DNA of 64,000 nt from assembly GCF_000002235.5 (NCBI RefSeq), contig NW_022145552.1, positions 1,681,501 to 1,745,500 on the forward strand. The letters run 5' to 3'. The DNA is from Strongylocentrotus purpuratus. Lineage: Eukaryota > Echinodermata > Echinoidea > Camarodonta > Strongylocentrotidae. How positions within the stretch are numbered: the stretch's first letter is position 1; the number at the start of each line of letters is the position of its first letter. The notes beneath the pieces were generated by a model. That model saw nothing but the letters and a program-made list of their open reading frames with translations, ran no database searches and had not been told where the DNA came from. A program made the translations under genes and the position numbers. Shown in pieces: positions 47,010 to 57,211 of this stretch.

Positions 47010-48877
47010 GTTGTAATTAAAAAATAACACAGGGAAAATGACGACTCTAAACAACTATTATACGACATTAACACACACACACGCACACACGCTTTTCTAT
47101 CGGGTAATGACTATGCGTATATCGCCTTTTGCGGCCTCCGTTGTACACAAGAGTAATTGCTGACATCGTATATTGTGTGTACGTGCTCAAATAATACTAA
47201 ATCATTCTTGCTAACCTTTAGTCGGCGAAATAAAATAAGCGCGGTTAAAGTTTTCCTAAGCTAATCATAATTCAATGCAATAAGAATACATCTATTCATT
47301 CAAAGCACGTGACCTCAGTTACCGATAATCCACGTACCCAACCGACAACAAGAGGTCGTGATCGCTACCCGATACTTCGTACAGCAAGATGAATATAAAT
47401 CAGAGGGCTAAATTTGGAGTTTCTATATAAGCTGTGTGTTTTGGGATTTTTCGTTGTGCATGTTTTTCTGTCTTTTTTCTTCTAATATTTGTCTTGTTGG
47501 CGACAAATTGCTGTAAAGCATCGATTATTTCACAGTATTATGATCATATTGAATGATTCTATTTGTAATGCTACATTGGTCAGACCATGATATTAATGTC
47601 CTTTATTCTCCTTTGAATGTAATATTTATGTGGCGAAAAAGTTGAACTCCAAATACTGATTAAGGAGAGTTAAATTACACTGCTGCTCAGTGGATTTCTC
47701 CATTTCCACAGTTTTCCTTTAAAAAACATACATGATGATTTTCAACAAATTAATACATTTTATTTTGTAATTCGATTAATCAGATACAAAATCCATTATA
47801 ATGTACGTTGTTTTCTTTAATGGAATTTCCTTCATCACAATGTTTTATATTGAATGTTATTTTGGAAACGAAAATATAAACTAAAACTGTTGTTCTGTTT
47901 CTTTGCAAATAGATGTTTGAAAAACGTCATACCTCCACCGACCGATTACTGTATCCTTTGATGTGGTGCGACAGGTTGCAAAATATCTAACGAGTTGACC
48001 ATCTGATGTTACCCTCATCATCAGTTTCTGATTTAAAATTGAATTTGATTGGCGGTTGCTTGGTAGATTTACGTTGAAATCATTTTTCAGGCGACAGCAA
48101 GTAGTGCATTTTAATCTACCATAGGCCTCAGATGATTTTGCCAGAACACTGTGCAGTAGTGCGAATCTGCCATTCAGTCCGTCTCATATAGGATATGCGC
48201 CATTAGTTCTTGAATTCGACTCGCAGTGAACCAATATGCACTGTCCAGGTAGAAATCGTTTTATATCCCGTCGATATGATATGACACTCCACAAATGTAG
48301 CATATATATTCTGATACATGTTTATCATATTTTGCGTGTTACCATTTCCTTATAAAAGCCTCAGTATTTGCTTTTTGCAGAACCCATCACCATTTTAGCA
48401 TTACGTGGCTCACCAGAATCCGATTTTTATAACGACATTGGAATACAAATTAGACCATCTCAAAGACTTCACGAATTCAACTTAAGGACACTATCAATAC
48501 CCTAGATAATATTCATGTTCGAATAACATAATATTTCATGGTAATGTTTGAACATTTCAATAGGTGACGCACGAGACCATTGGAATCTCCTGAATGCATT
48601 TGTGATCGTCGGAAATCAAATTTCATTCAAATATTCAGTTTCCCGAGCATCTACCGCACATCACGTTTGATTCGTGAAGAATGCATACTCTGCAAGTTAT
48701 GGAACCCAGGAGTATCTTAAATCTTGCTGTGCTGGTGTGACGTATAATATTATATCGCACATGGCTCCTGCAAGAAAAATGAATATGATGATCAATACAT
48801 GCATTTATATATAGATGATTGTAAATAACTAATACTTAGAACATGCTTTCTTTATAGATAAATTTAGAAGAAAAATT
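47010..48877. other. Intergenic DNA, no supported gene
   Basis: AT-rich, only short frames, a brief CA run at 47072-47090. Nothing else seen. Confidence 0.45.
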
Positions 48878-49390
48878 TTAGCAGGATGATTTTTTGTTAT
48901 TTAACAATGTTATATTAAAGTGAAACGGAAAAGTAAAGGTAAAGAGGAAACTCGTCTTTATTTAAAATTAAACAACACGTGTGACATTAGCTAAAGTAAA
49001 AATATCAAGTATGATCCTAAATTTCCTACAACCTTTGTACCCAACATTTGTGGAGGCAAATCACAGTTTGATAACTGCAGGCTAGATAAACATCATTCAT
49101 GTTTTTGTAACATCTTGAACCAGGAGAAAATTGAAGTCTTTTTGCAGGATTTTTTTCACTTAAGGATTAAACAACTGGTATAATAAAGAGAAACAGAGAT
49201 GTAAAAACTGAAAGGAAACTCGTCTTTATTTAAAAAATAAACATTACGTGTGACATTAGGTAAAGTAGAAGTATCTAGTATGATCCTGAATTTCCTACAA
49301 CTTTTGTACCAAACATTTGTGGAGGCAAATCATGGTTTGATAACTGCAGGTTAGACAAACATTATTCATATTTGTGTAAGATCTCGACCC
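48878..49390 (+). repeat. Tandem duplication, two copies of about 268 bp
   Basis: The order TTGCAGGAT/TTAGCAGGAT, GGAAACTCGTCTTTATTTAA, CGTGTGACATTAG, GTATGATCCT, TTTCCTACAAC, ACATTTGTGGAGGCAAATCA and GATAACTGCAGG is found twice. The ACTCGTC landmark lies at 48950 and 49218. The copies are about 85-90% alike by eye, so this duplication is younger than the one at 36.9 kb. They are directly adjacent with no interior, so they are not LTRs. Confidence 0.88.
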
Positions 49391-50470
49391 AATCACTCCC
49401 CTTGGCACAATAAGAGTTGATCGCTATGAATTGATGAATGAGATAACCAGTTCGTCAAAGGTCGGTGCATTTTTATCTTCGTACCAATGTCTTTGAGGGG
49501 TACCCCAGGAGTAAATCCCGTCAAAAAGTCAGATTTTGGGAAACGTGTATGAGGTATATCAGGGAACGATTTCGATTTTTCCTCTGGGACAAAACGAGAT
49601 TTCTCTATAAGGCTATAATGGGTTGTCACTGCACGTGTTTTATTTGATATATATATATATATATATATATACATCACATTTATATCTTTCTATCCTTATA
49701 TATCTTTCTCCCTCGCTCCCTTTATACGTGCACACTCATGTTCCGTCTTTCTCTTGTTAATTCATTCGAATGTTCACACATATCTCACCCGCTCTTCCAT
49801 AATTATATTTGCCTTCTTTTGTTGATTATCTGATAAATGATGAATCGAGATTTCTCAAAATGCGTCCGTCTTGGGAGACTCATGATGTCGGTTTGAGAAG
49901 CTTTACTTTCCAGAAAGAATTATACCCATCAGAAGGGTTCAGAAGAATGTAGCCCACGCTCGCCACGGAAGATAGAATCTTCAATTGTTTGTACAATGCA
50001 TCTTCGATCAACTAAAAACTGACGGGGGTAAATATTAAACCTTCAAATGCCGTGTTTTTGCTCCTGTCCCGGTTACCTCCTTTGAATAAGGATAGGTATC
50101 AAATTTTGTTTGGAATTCACTCAGGATTGTAGGAACTGTCGGGAGATCAAAAGATATTCATTGATTGTCAACAAAAAAAGAACCGAGAGCTTTGGCAATA
50201 TAAGATACTTGACGCCCTGCGCATGAGGCGCATCCATCTTCATTTGGGTGATATCATATGACTGGTTCTGCTTCTTTTGTTGAGGAGATGCACCCTATCG
50301 ACCGCGATGCGCTAGTACGGTTCACAATACACCATTCTGAAGTGAGTATAAAAGAAAAGGAAAGAAAAAGAAGGAAAACAAATATCAATAATATACACAT
50401 CATGACGAATCAAGTTGTAGTTATGACAAACAAAAAGAATGGATGATACTACTAGTGCCTGCTGCTGCTC

Positions 50471-50502
<32 letters not shown>

Positions 50503-51666
50503 GCTGCTGCTACTATGAGTGACTTGTGGGCGACGCTATAGTATTTTCTATTGTGAATTACTAGATTAAGTACGTCGACAGGTTAGCCGGACAAATGATG
50601 ACAAAACATTAACTACTACAAATGTAAACAAGTAACCGAAAAGTTTTCAATTTCAAAAATGTTAACCGGCATTGTTAACCCATTTACTACTGAATTATCC
50701 CATATTCATTGTCTTAAAAGAGAAGGTTCATTGAAATTTGAAATATAGGTAAATTATACCTCTACAGATTGCTGAGAACCTTCAGAAATGAGTTAAGTAC
50801 TTTTTAAGCCCTCACTATAGTGTGAGGAATGAATTAAATGCGATTTTGATTCCCTTTCCAGAACCCACCTACAAATTGAAATGACCGTCGACGATAAACA
50901 CATGCGATAAGGTGACGTCACTGAATGAACTACCCTACATCAAACATTCGGGACAATGTTGGATATCCATCGTAATTTTTAGATATTGGTTTAACGTTTT
51001 TTGTGTATTTACCGCCAGTGGTGATATTTCCTTTATTTGGCACTTTAAATGAGATACAGCAAATAAATGATACTTTCTTCAAATATTTGTTTGATTTTTA
51101 TGTTATTTCCGTTCGAGAGAAGACTGATATAAGCCCGATTCGCGATTCGCGGCTAGCTCGATCGCACACCCGGCTGGCTAGGGATATATGACAAGCAAGC
51201 TATCGTGCATGCGCTACAGGCAGGTACGGTATATAGTACCGTACGTAAGCGTGCATCGGCAAAATATTCTAGTTCGACTTCTAGGTCAACATCTCCCAAA
51301 TCTCCATTGTCGTTGTCACTGTCCGAGGTACTTTCTCCTTCTTTCTCCTCGAAACTCAAATCAAGTATGTTTACGTCCTTAACGATATTTCCAGGGGACT
51401 TTCATGAAGGTAAAATACATGTAAGTCGGCTATGAATGGGTACGGCACCCAAAGCAATACACACACTACCATCGCGCACCGTCGGCAATCAGTTCAGCTG
51501 AGCTTCCCATTGTTCATTCAGTGACGTCACTATAATTCACCTGTATTATGATCGTTTTCGGGGTCTTGAGTTGGGGGGGGGGGGGATTCGTCAATTTTAA
51601 TCAACTTTTATAATTTTAGCTAGAATTTACATATTAAACAAGTGTGATGTTCTTACTCAGTGTACT
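49391..51666. other. Intergenic DNA with TA and CTA microsatellites
   Basis: (TA)n at 49649-49671 and (CTA)n/(CTG)n at 50461-50516. The frame at 51210-51375 (minus) is acidic (FEEKEGESTSDSDNDNGD, followed by DVDLEVELEYF) and could be a decayed exon, but nothing confirms it. Poly-G at 51572-51585. Confidence 0.4.
50461..50516 (+). repeat. (CTA)n/(CTG)n microsatellite
   Basis: Eleven or so CTA units bounded by CTG units. Confidence 0.9.
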
Positions 51667-52184
51667 GCCTCGTTGACACTTGCCCGCATTTTGGTACCGC
51701 ACTGCCCCGCTCTGTGGCGTGCCAATGTGTGCCAATTAGTGGCACGCAGGGTCACGTCTAATTTACGAATAGTTCACGCAATGCGTAACCACCAGGACAC
51801 GCATTCGTAGACTATGCGCATGGCATGCGAAAACTGCGCGGGAAGTATGCGCAGCCAATGCTCAAATTGAGAGCAAATTAGTCGTTAACTAGTCGTGAAC
51901 ATGCGTGCCACTAGGCCATCGGACACGCATCGGCGCGCACTGGCACGACTAGGCAGCGCATAGGGTGCGCATGGTTCACAAAGTGTTCACGAACGTTGCC
52001 AAACAAAATTGTCGTGCCAAAATTTTGAACATTTTGAAAATTCTGTCACGCATTTCACGCACGGCCCGCATCCGCCCGCATCCTCCCGCACGCTACCACG
52101 AATACTTCCCGCATTGGCACGCAACAGTATGTGTCTATGCGCAAACTATGTGCAAACCAAAATGCGGGCAAGTGTCACCGGGGC
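51667..52184. mobile_element. Inverted-repeat element with CACGCA/TGCGCA motif array
   Basis: TGACACTTGCCCGCATTTTG (51674-51693) is perfectly inverted at the right end (52159-52177). The outer parts match less well (GCCTCGT against GCCCCGG). The 518-bp interior is unusually GC-rich for the region. It is crowded with CACGCA, TGCGCAT, GTGCCA and ACGCATT motifs in both orientations, for example at 51710-51770, 51790-51850, 51905-51970 and 52045-52140. There is no coding frame with a domain. A target duplication was not identified. Same general architecture as the elements at 17.3 and 42.1 kb but no shared sequence. Confidence 0.78.
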
Positions 52185-52415
52185 ATAAGTTTACGATTGC
52201 AATACTACTGAATTCAGTCAGATTAAAAATCAATGAACCTTCTCTTCAACACAGGGATCACCTTGTTTCAGTTGGCAGTTGGTCATATAATGACAGAGGC
52301 TCCCCCAATACCCTGGAGAAAACCTTCAAAAAGAGAACAACCTTTGTTATCAAATGTCTAGAAAAAGTGGGCTGATACAAGAAGGTGGAGATGAAACAGA
52401 TTAGTTTCTGCTCAC

Positions 52416-53098
52416 CAGGCGCGGATCCAGGATTTCTTAGGGGGGGGCCCAAATTTGAAATTATGCAAGCCAAATATTGGTACGTAATGGTGACCAGCAG
52501 TGACGTAATGCAGGGGGATGTAGGGAGGGGCGAGTTTCCCCCTCCCTCCTCCGCAAAGCGCGAAAGCTATATATGACGTTTCATTAAAGTATTAGAGAAA
52601 GAAGACAATTCGTTGTACCGTTCTCGGCTCTTAATCCTTGTCTTAATTCAGTCTCCCCCTCCCTCCCCCTCTTGCGCGAAGCGCGGAAGCTTTTACGTTT
52701 CATTAAATCATTGGAGAAAGAAAACGATTCGTTGTATCGTTCTCGACTCTTAACCCTTGACTAAATTCAGCCCCCGCCCCCTCCGCGAAGCGCGGAAGCT
52801 TTGACGTTTCATTAAATTATTAGAGATAGAAGACGATTCGTTGTACCGTTCTCTATACTCTTAATCCTTGTCTTAATTCAGTCCCCCACCCCTCCGCGAA
52901 GCGCGGAAGCTTCGACGTTTGATTAAATTATTAGAGATAGAAGACGATTTGTTGTACCGTTCTCTAAACTCTTAATTCTTGACTGAATTTCAAAGATGTT
53001 TTTTGTCTGCTCCTTTTTCTCCCTACGTCCTCTTCCTTTCCTCTCCTCTCTATTTTTTTTCTATCCCCCCCCCCCCCCCCTGGCTACGCGCCTGCGGT
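52416..53098 (+). mobile_element. Left module of the composite
   Basis: Begins CAGGCGCGGATCCAGGATTT, then AAATTTGAAATTATGC, GCCAAATATTGGTACGTAAT and GGTGACCAGCAGTGACGTAA. It continues into four tandem units (52540-52985) and ends in CT-rich sequence, poly-C and CTGGCTACGCGCCTG. That end is a decayed inverse of the start. The sequence just beyond (CGGTCAAA) does not match CTGCTCAC. Confidence 0.75.
52540..52985 (+). repeat. Tandem units of 109-123 bp, four copies
   Basis: Each unit has CCTCCGCGAAGCGCGGAAGC, CGTTTCATTAAATTATTAGA, GACGATTCGTTGTACCGTTC and CTCTTAATCCTTG. The AAGCT landmark falls at 52564, 52687, 52796 and 52907. The right module has only two such units (56653, 56762). Confidence 0.88.
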
Positions 53099-53900
53099 CA
53101 AATAAACAATTTTTGATACCTTGTCCGACCCGGGAAGCTCAGGGGTTTTAGGCATTTGATTACGGTCAGATGAACATATTTTTATACCTTATTTGTGACA
53201 CTGGTAGGACACTAATTGGCGTGAGGTCGAGCGGGCGAAGCCCCCAGAAAACAGGGGTTTTAGGCATTACATTTCCGTCAGATTAGCATCCAGGGGAGTC
53301 TAGGGCCCTAGGCGGGTTGCAGGGGACGCAAGGGCCTTTCGGCCCTCACCCCGATCCACACGTTGTTGGCGGGATTAACCGGAACTGATCTCCCGTTCTT
53401 TTCTTCTTCCTCTTTTTTGTTCCCTTTTAGCTCTCCTCTCTCCCTTTTCCTTCTTTCTCTCGTTGTTATAGCGGGGGCGGGGGAGGTACGGGCCTTTTGC
53501 CCCTCCTCGATCCACCGGCGGGAAAATTGCAAATGATATCTCCTTTCTTTTCTTTTCTTCTTCCTCTTTTTCCTTCCCTTTATCTCCTCTTACCCTTTCC
53601 CTTTCCTTCCTTCTCTCTTATTTTTTTTATTGGTGGGGGGGGGGGGGGGTGCAACAGCCTGGGAGGCAAGGCCCTTTCGCCCCCCCCCCCCCCGATCTCC
53701 TTCTTCACCCGTTTCTTTTCTTCTTCCTCTTTTTTCTTCTGGCGCTACACCTCAAAACAAAATGCAAAAATATCTAAAAAGAGAGGACTGCAATGGGGAA
53801 CTTTGATTTAAGCTACGCGACCATTATTCTCTCATTTCCTTTCACATTGTATCTCATAACCATGATAATTGCCAAGCTATTGTATACGTTATTTCGTTAC

Positions 53901-53962
53901 ACGCACACACACAAACACACTCACACATACACACGCACACACACACACGCACGCACACGCAC

Positions 53963-53999
<37 letters not shown>
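53901..53999 (+). repeat. (AC)n microsatellite
   Basis: About 100 bp of AC with CG interruptions inside the composite spacer. Confidence 0.92.
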
Positions 54000-54001
<2 letters not shown>

Positions 54002-54209
54002 TCATAACCTGCACGAGTCTACAAGGTGTGAGAAAACTCTGATTCAGGAAAGAATGCAAGGGTGAAAGTAAAAGCGAAAAAAGTGGACACTCTCACATGG
54101 CTTCCATGGATGCCGTCTTTGTTCTCTTTTTGCCTTCTTCTTACTCCTTGACCGTTCGCGCATATTTTTTTTTACACAACTGTTTAGCCATATATAGTAC
54201 ATGTGCAAG

Positions 54210-54247
54210 CCACTGATCTCTACGGAAAAATCCGTAGAGATCAGTGG
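54210..54247. repeat. Perfect 17-bp-arm hairpin with AAAA loop
   Basis: CCACTGATCTCTACGGA, then AAAA, then its exact inverse. TGCAAG flanks both sides as a direct repeat (54204-54209 and 54248-54253). It is perfect and compact; a tiny foldback insertion with a 6-bp duplication is one possible reading. Confidence 0.9.
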
Positions 54248-55223
54248 TGCAAGCACGTATACCCAGGGAAGGGTATAATAGAAAAGGGAAAACAAAAAAA
54301 AATACATAAGGAGAATGCAGAGGATATGGAGAAAGAAAGACAAGGAAATACATAACGGAAGAGAAGAGGTCAGGGCTTTTAGGCACCAAATTACGCATCT
54401 AGGGACCCGCCTAAGGCCCCTTGGTGGAGTCCAGAGGGCAGAGCCCCCGAAAGCTCAAGGACTTTAGGCATTTAATTACGGCCAGATAAGCTGTATGATA
54501 AGTCTTATGTGTAAACCCCTCACAGGTTTTTGAAGTTTTGTTGTGTTACAAAATTACATTCTTTAGCAAAACTACAGCATAAAAACAAGCAATAAACTTT
54601 TTTCACGCTTCACTTTTACTTTGCCGATATCTTGTTGGGTTGTAAATATTTACTAGGTAAATTTTAGTAAGTACTGAGCAGGAAGGGACTTCTTAAAAGA
54701 GCAAGCTGAATATTCATTTTTGGAACACTGATCTATTTCTATAACTTTTAATCTTGTTAACATACAGTATAAACTGAACATACGTGATACCAACAGAATA
54801 CATATTATCTACAATATTAACTTGTATATTTTTAGGATATTATGCGAAGGAGCGTAGCGACCGAGCGAGAAGATTTTAGCATTTCTATTAGTCTAAACGC
54901 TGTACTCTTGGGCCCACCAGAGCCTTAAAGCGTGTTGCAGTCTTTAGTCAGTATTTGCTATACATTTTGTTGGTGTGCACTTTTTCAAATTATCCATGGG
55001 GGACGATCCCCCTCAGAAAATTGAGGGAAGACGTGTACCCCGTCCTTCCCCCAGGATCGCCGCCCCTGACTCGCACATTTCGCTTTCAATTGCAGAACGC
55101 TCTAGCTGTGTCCAAGAGAATAAATTCTCGGAATGTGGGGCATCTCGCAAAAGACATGGGGAAAAAAATGTGTCGTGTGAAAAGCCAGGGAAGGACACAG
55201 ACACAAAGGCCCGAATCCACAAA

Positions 55224-55402
55224 GGCCCGAATTCACAAAGGAGGTTTGTAGACAAAACCTACGTTTATGTGCGTCATAAATAATTATATGACGCGTTTCA
55301 GACAAAGGTTTGTCTAAACCTTGGTCTGAAACGCATCGAAACGCGTCATATGAAGCACATAAACCTAGATTTGTCGACAAACCTCCTTTGTAAATTCGGG
55401 CC
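55224..55402. mobile_element. 179-bp palindromic MITE-like element
   Basis: GGCCCGAATTCACAAAGGAG at the left and the near-inverse at the right (reverse complement GGCCCGAATTTACAAAGGAG) continue through GTTTGTNGACAAA and TTTATGTGC, giving arms of 50-60 bp. The inner part pairs again (ATGACGCGTTTCAGACAAAG against TGGTCTGAAACGCATCG). A partial repeat of the outer end (AAGGCCCGAATCCAC) sits directly before it at 55206-55220. AAA flanks both sides and may be the target duplication. Confidence 0.78.
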
Positions 55403-56002
55403 AAAACCTCCATGGGTGCGATGTGACCTATGTGGACGTTGGCTCCACCTATTTTGTGTTTCGCTCAAAAAACTATCCACAAAAAAGGACTATGTATGCC
55501 CCTTTTGTGAAGCGACCTATCAATATTAATGTTCACATATCAGTCCCTTTTTGGATTGCCCCTCCCCTCCCCCCCCCCCCCCCCCCCCCAAAGAAAAAAT
55601 ATTATCACATTGTTACATGTGTGCACAATATACATGTATATTGATGTGTCAACCTAACGAGAGTGGTGTTTTCATAATGATTATTGACCTTTAAATTTAT
55701 ATTTATATGGAAGACTTAAGAAGATAACTGTTTACAGTCCATCTAAGGGTGAAGAGCATGCCGTGTAGACTAAAATGTGCAATGTTGTTCAATTTATGAA
55801 TTCTTTGTTTAAAAAACTTGCTTGCTGTCAATAGTGTATACATATTTTATACATTTCAAATGTCTAGTCCGGTTAAAAATAGCCCGTAATGATTTCATTA
55901 TTTGACACGTACTTCACATTGATTTATCTTATCGATAAGCGAAACGATTTGCTTTAGTATCATATAACAAATATAACAGTAATGACAAGTATGGTTTTCC
56001 CA

Positions 56003-56489
56003 GAAAATTGCATTATACAATGTATATTCATCGTTATGGAAAATGTTGTATATATACAACAATGGGCATTAACATTTTCCAGACCAATGATTTAATTACG
56101 TTTAATATTAAGCTGTTGCCCTTTGTATATACATGAACTTGAAATAATAAGTAGCCTTGAAAGTGTCGCAATAAATCATGTGTGAGTGAGCTTGAAGTTT
56201 AATGGTGTAGGTTTGTTTGATACTGTATAGCCTTTACTCTGTTTTAATGAGATATATCTCCAATCAAATCAAACTGAGTGATGTTATCGTACAACTTAAC
56301 AATATCAATCTTCTGTTCTCCTAAATAAGCCTGGGAAACTTGAAAATTGCATTACAATGTGAATTCATTGTCAGTGAAAATGTAATCAAATACACAACAA
56401 TGGGCAAATAATTGTTTCCAGACCAATGATTTAAGTATTAAGAAGAACTTACATTTTATATTGAAACTGTTGACGTTGTATATACATAA
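56003..56489 (+). repeat. Tandem duplication, 339-bp period, second copy cut by right module
   Basis: GAAAATTGCATTA, ACAACAATGGGCA, TTTCCAGACCAATGATTTAA and GTATATACAT occur in order at 56003-56130 and 56342-56488. The second copy stops at the start of the right module of the composite (GGCGTGGATCCAGG at 56491). Confidence 0.75.
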
Positions 56490-57203
56490 GGCGTGGATCC
56501 AGGATTTCTTAGAGGGGGGGGGGGGGGGGAGGGGAAAATTTGAAATTATGCGAGCCAAATATTGGTTCGTAATGGTGACCAGCAGTGACGTAATTGGGGT
56601 GGGTGGGTGCAGGGAGGGGCGAGTTTCACCCTCCCTCCTCCGCGAAACGCGGAAGCTTTGACATTTCAATAAATTATTAGAGAAAGAAAACGATTTGTTG
56701 TACCGTTCCCCAAAAAATAATCCTCGTCTGAATTTAGTTTTCCCCCTCCCGCGCTAAGCGGAAGCTTACATTTCATTAAATCATAAGAGAAAGAAGACGA
56801 TTTGTTGTGTCGTTATCGACTCTTAATCTTTGTCTAAATTCAGTTTTTTTCCTACGTTCTCTTCCTTCCTTTTGCCCCACCCCCCCCCCCCTGATTCACA
56901 AGTTGTTGGCGGTAAAATTGCAACTGATATCCCTTTTTTGTTCTTTTCTTCTTCCTCTTTTTTCCTTCCCTGTATCTCCTCTTTTCCTTTTTTCTTTCCC
57001 TTTCCTTCCTTCTCTTTTATTTTTTAATTGGGGGGGATCTACTTCTTCCCTCTTTTCTTTTCTTCTTCCTCTTCTTTTTTATCCCTTTCTCTCCTCTTTT
57101 TCTTTCCCTTCTTTCCTTCTCTCTCTCTCCTTTTTTTTTTTTTTTTTTTTTTTTGCCGGGGGGGGGGCAAGGCCCGCTTGCCCCCCCCCTGGATCCGCGC
57201 CTG
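56490..57203 (+). mobile_element. Right module of the composite
   Basis: Begins GGCGTGGATCCAGGATTTCT, a worn copy of the left module start, and follows the same order (GGTGACCAGCAGTGACGTAA, two 109-bp units, CT-rich tracts, poly-T at 57130-57154). It ends in intact CTGGATCCGCGCCTG, followed by CTGCTCAC. The sequence just to its left does not match CTGCTCAC. Confidence 0.75.
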
Positions 57204-57211
57204 CTGCTCAC

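Larger units (their letters stand above)
53099..54500 (+). repeat. Spacer of composite: CGGTCAGAT units and CT-rich DNA
   Basis: Units around GGCATTTGATTACGGTCAGA and the phrases GGGCGAAGCCCCC, GGGGTTTTAGGCATT and CTAGGGCCCTAGGCGG occur at about 53130-53320 and again at 54366-54490. The same units occur at 18.3-18.5 kb inside the other hAT-like insertion, which links the two elements. 53390-53750 is CT-rich with poly-G/poly-C. Confidence 0.7.
52416..57203. mobile_element. Composite element with 8-bp target duplication CTGCTCAC
   Basis: The left end CAGGCGCGGATCCAG is exactly inverted at the right end (57189-57203). The 8-mer CTGCTCAC stands immediately outside both (52408-52415 and 57204-57211), so the outermost ends behave as one 4788-bp insertion. 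Each end is also one edge of a roughly 700-bp module (52416 to about 53098, and about 56490-57203) present in the same orientation. The 3.4 kb between them hold tandem CGGTCAGAT units, CT-rich tracts, an AC microsatellite, a perfect hairpin, a palindromic MITE and a 339-bp duplication. No transposase was found. The 8-bp duplication and CA-G ends suggest a hAT-like family. Confidence 0.78.

Noticed and set aside
48878..49390. Long terminal repeats of a retrotransposon
   Set aside because: The two direct repeats are immediately adjacent with no internal coding region, primer site or polypurine tract. Two-unit tandem duplication is simpler.
51153..51375. Exon encoding an acidic protein on the minus strand
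   Set aside because: Acidic serine/aspartate-rich text is protein-like, but there is no recognisable domain, no paired exon and no firm splice borders; noted only in the intergenic entry.
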